A DNA stretch of 9,257 nt from contig SXJQ01000262.1 of assembly GCA_005779345.1 (NCBI GenBank), positions 1 through 9,257 on the forward strand, read 5' to 3'. Below are positions 8,055 to 9,257 of the stretch, in pieces. The position numbers and the translations under genes are program-made. Position 1 is the stretch's first letter. The number at the start of each line of letters is the position of its first letter. The notes beneath the pieces were generated by a model. That model ran no database searches, was not told the origin of the DNA, and saw nothing but the letters and a program-made list of their open reading frames with translations. The DNA comes from Actinomycetota bacterium (GTDB lineage Bacteria; Actinomycetota; Acidimicrobiia; IMCC26256; PALSA-610).

Positions 8055-8585
8055 TCACTCGCGGCGGTGATGGTCCAATGCCATGAGGTAGCCGATGGCC
8101 CGTTCGGCGCGGGGATACCGACCGACGAGGGCATGGAACGCCGGGCCGTGATCGGGGTGCTCGAGGTGGGCGAGTTCGTGGACGATGACGTAGTCGAGGA
8201 CGAACCGGGGCAGCTCGGCGAGTCGGCCCGAGATCCGGATCTCGGCGGTCGCGGTCATGCAGACACCCCACTGCGACTGCTGGCGCTCGGACCAGGCGAT
8301 GCTCGAAGCCATCGGCAGACGGTGGCGCGCGGCGAGGATCGCGGCACGCGCGGCGAGGTCGATCTCGTCGCAGGCCGACCGGCGTTCGAGCCGGACGCGA
8401 AGTTCTTCGCCGATTCGTTCGGCCTCGGCGCGACTCATGCGGGGCGGATGGGTGACGAGGATGTGGTCGCCGTGCAACACGGCCTCGACGTTGCGACGCC
8501 GGTTCGTTCCGGCGCGGAGTCGGATCGGGAGTCGCGCGCGGCCGGGATCGTCGCGCGGTGCCAGGAAGTCGATCTCGAGCTGCAC
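8055..8585 (-). CDS. YgjP-like (M48/DUF45) zinc metallopeptidase domain protein
   Basis: The 176-residue product has the YgjP/WLM-type metallopeptidase signature. Zinc-binding HELAH is at 136-140 (His136, Glu137, His140), followed by LEHPDHGPAFH, where His146 is the likely third ligand. The family motif usually written S-R/Q-W-G-S-C appears as SQWGVC at 104-109. The N-terminal half (RRRNVEAVLHGDHILVTHPP) fits the usual beta-strand region. The family is related to SprT/Wss1 proteases, and relatives often sit near restriction-modification or DNA-repair genes, but nothing here indicates a substrate. The GTG at 8585 is chosen because it starts the conserved N-terminus and removes a long upstream extension through the sigma-factor gene and a hairpin. 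The next gene, bPH2/SHOCT, follows at 16 bp. Confidence 0.85.
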   Translation of the reverse strand: MQLEIDFLAPRDDPGRARLPIRLRAGTNRRRNVEAVLHGDHILVTHPPRMSRAEAERIGEELRVRLERRSACDEIDLAARAAILAARHRLPMASSIAWSERQQSQWGVCMTATAEIRISGRLAELPRFVLDYVIVHELAHLEHPDHGPAFHALVGRYPRAERAIGYLMALDHHRRE

Positions 8586-8591
8586 GCCGCC

Positions 8592-8597
8592 AGTCTC
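8592..8597 (-). promoter_or_regulatory. Weak -10-like element before the metallopeptidase gene
   Basis: GAGACT on the minus strand is six bases from the GTG, the same spacing as at the other starts. It keeps the A and final T of TANNNT but lacks the first T. Alone it would not be called; the repeated spacing makes it worth listing. Confidence 0.25.
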
Positions 8598-8605
8598 GCA
8601 CCCCC

Positions 8606-8648
8606 GGTGCGTCGAGAGCGACGCGTGGCGCGTCGCTCTCGACGCACC
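8606..8648 (-). terminator. 43-bp perfect hairpin, probable terminator of the sigma-factor gene
   Basis: A 20-bp arm (8606-8625) and its exact reverse complement (8629-8648) are separated by a 3-nt loop. The hairpin starts 14 bp after the stop of the minus-strand sigma-factor gene and ends 20 bp before the metallopeptidase start. The position suggests transcription termination, but the stem is not followed by a U-tract on either strand. It also overlaps where the metallopeptidase -35 region would lie, so it could act as an operator or mRNA stabiliser instead. Confidence 0.5.
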
Positions 8649-8662
8649 TTCATCGCGGGGTG

Positions 8663-9257
8663 TCAGTGCATGGGGGGCGGGGTGGTCAGGCGCGTGAGCT
8701 TGTCGGGGTTCACCATCACCCGGATCGATTGCACGCTGGTCGCGTCGGTCTCGAAGACCAACACGACGATCGGGGTCGCGCCGAGCCAGATCACCGCGCC
8801 GGTGTCGCCGTTCACGACTCGGAGGTCGACCGCCGCGCCCGCCGGAACCCGACGTGCGAGGTTCATCACGAGACGACTGACGCGGTGGAATCCGACGACC
8901 GGACGGCGCGCGGCGTGCGCGTTTCGGCCGCCGTCGCTGACGAGGACCACGTCGGCGCTCAGCACCGTCCGGAGCTGATCGACGTCGCCGGCAAGGGCCG
9001 CCGCGAGAAACGCATCGACGAGTTCCCGGGCGTGCGCCGGATCGTCGGTGAACCGACGTCGCTCGGCCCGCAGCCGAGTTCGCGCACGGTGCGCGATTTG
9101 GCGGCACGCGACTTCCGAACGCCCCACGGCGAACGCAACCCGCTCGTAGGGCTCGCCGAACACGTCGACCAGCACGAACACCGCGCGCTCCACCGGTCCG
9201 AGACGCTCGAGGACCGTGAGGAAACCGAGCGTCAGCGATTCCGCGAGTTCGAACGAC
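8663..9257 (-). CDS. ECF41-type (SigJ-like) RNA polymerase sigma factor, 5' partial
   Basis: The frame is open to the window end, so the start and sigma region 2 lie outside; the GTG at 9193 is internal. Visible are 197 residues. Sigma region 4 begins with SFELAESLTLGFLTVLERLGPVERAVFVLVDVFGEPYERVA, followed by the helix-turn-helix recognition part GRSEVACRQIAHRARTRL. A SnoaL-like domain of about 120 residues follows (DDPAHARELVDAFLAAALAGDVDQL onwards). This fusion defines the ECF41/SigJ-like group, which has no classical anti-sigma factor; the tail itself modulates activity. Tail motifs: NPDKL is intact near the end, while the usual DGGGK reads DGGRN. Family members commonly sit next to a carboxymuconolactone decarboxylase, oxidoreductase or epimerase gene that they control; that neighbour would be beyond the window, as no such gene lies downstream here. 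Confidence 0.88.
   Translation of the reverse strand, partial: SFELAESLTLGFLTVLERLGPVERAVFVLVDVFGEPYERVAFAVGRSEVACRQIAHRARTRLRAERRRFTDDPAHARELVDAFLAAALAGDVDQLRTVLSADVVLVSDGGRNAHAARRPVVGFHRVSRLVMNLARRVPAGAAVDLRVVNGDTGAVIWLGATPIVVLVFETDATSVQSIRVMVNPDKLTRLTTPPPMH

Noticed and set aside
8039..8134. Longer bPH2 start at 8134
   Set aside because: It would overlap the end of the metallopeptidase gene, and the added residues look unlike the family; the ATG at 8038 has a promoter-like box at the correct distance.

Overview
This is a very GC-rich window with dense coding on both strands. The gene set points to a high-GC actinobacterium: an F420-type LLM oxidoreductase, an actinobacterial PAC2 protein, an ECF41-type sigma factor with a SnoaL-like tail, and several start codons sitting 6-7 nt after a TANNNT -10 box. 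I lean towards the Acidimicrobiia, but that placement is an inference from gene content and composition, not a phylogeny.

Layout. (1) 1-1414 (+) is the 3' part of a membrane-anchored protein: an Ala/Pro linker, one transmembrane helix, a formylglycine-generating-enzyme-like domain that lacks the catalytic cysteines, and a C-terminal beta-sandwich-like domain. (2) 1415-1804 has no convincing gene but holds perfect palindromes. (3) 1805-2674 (-) is a PAC2-family protein, divergent from (4) 2750-3661 (+), an LLM-class flavin oxidoreductase. (5) 3683-6873 (+) is a sugar-1-phosphate block: galT, a galactokinase-like GHMP kinase with altered sugar-pocket residues, and a second GHMP kinase with a canonical galactokinase pocket. 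(6) 6944-7366 (+) is a HIT-family protein with a strong Shine-Dalgarno site. (7) On the minus strand, convergent with the HIT gene, lie a bPH2/SHOCT membrane protein (7376-8038), a YgjP-type metallopeptidase (8055-8585), a 43-bp perfect hairpin, and the 3' two thirds of an ECF41-like sigma factor (8663 to the window end).

How the genes work together. galT and the second kinase provide two of the Leloir-pathway steps (galactose to galactose-1-P, then exchange with UDP-glucose). No UDP-galactose 4-epimerase or sugar transporter is present, so those must be encoded elsewhere. The first kinase has the same fold and catalytic Asp, but the Glu and Tyr that contact galactose are Ala and Trp. It probably feeds a different sugar-1-phosphate into the same route, and this is the most interesting biology here. 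A second theme is transcriptional: at least four genes have a TANNNT box placed so that transcription would start at, or within 1 nt of, the start codon. This suggests leaderless mRNAs, and internal promoters within apparent operons.
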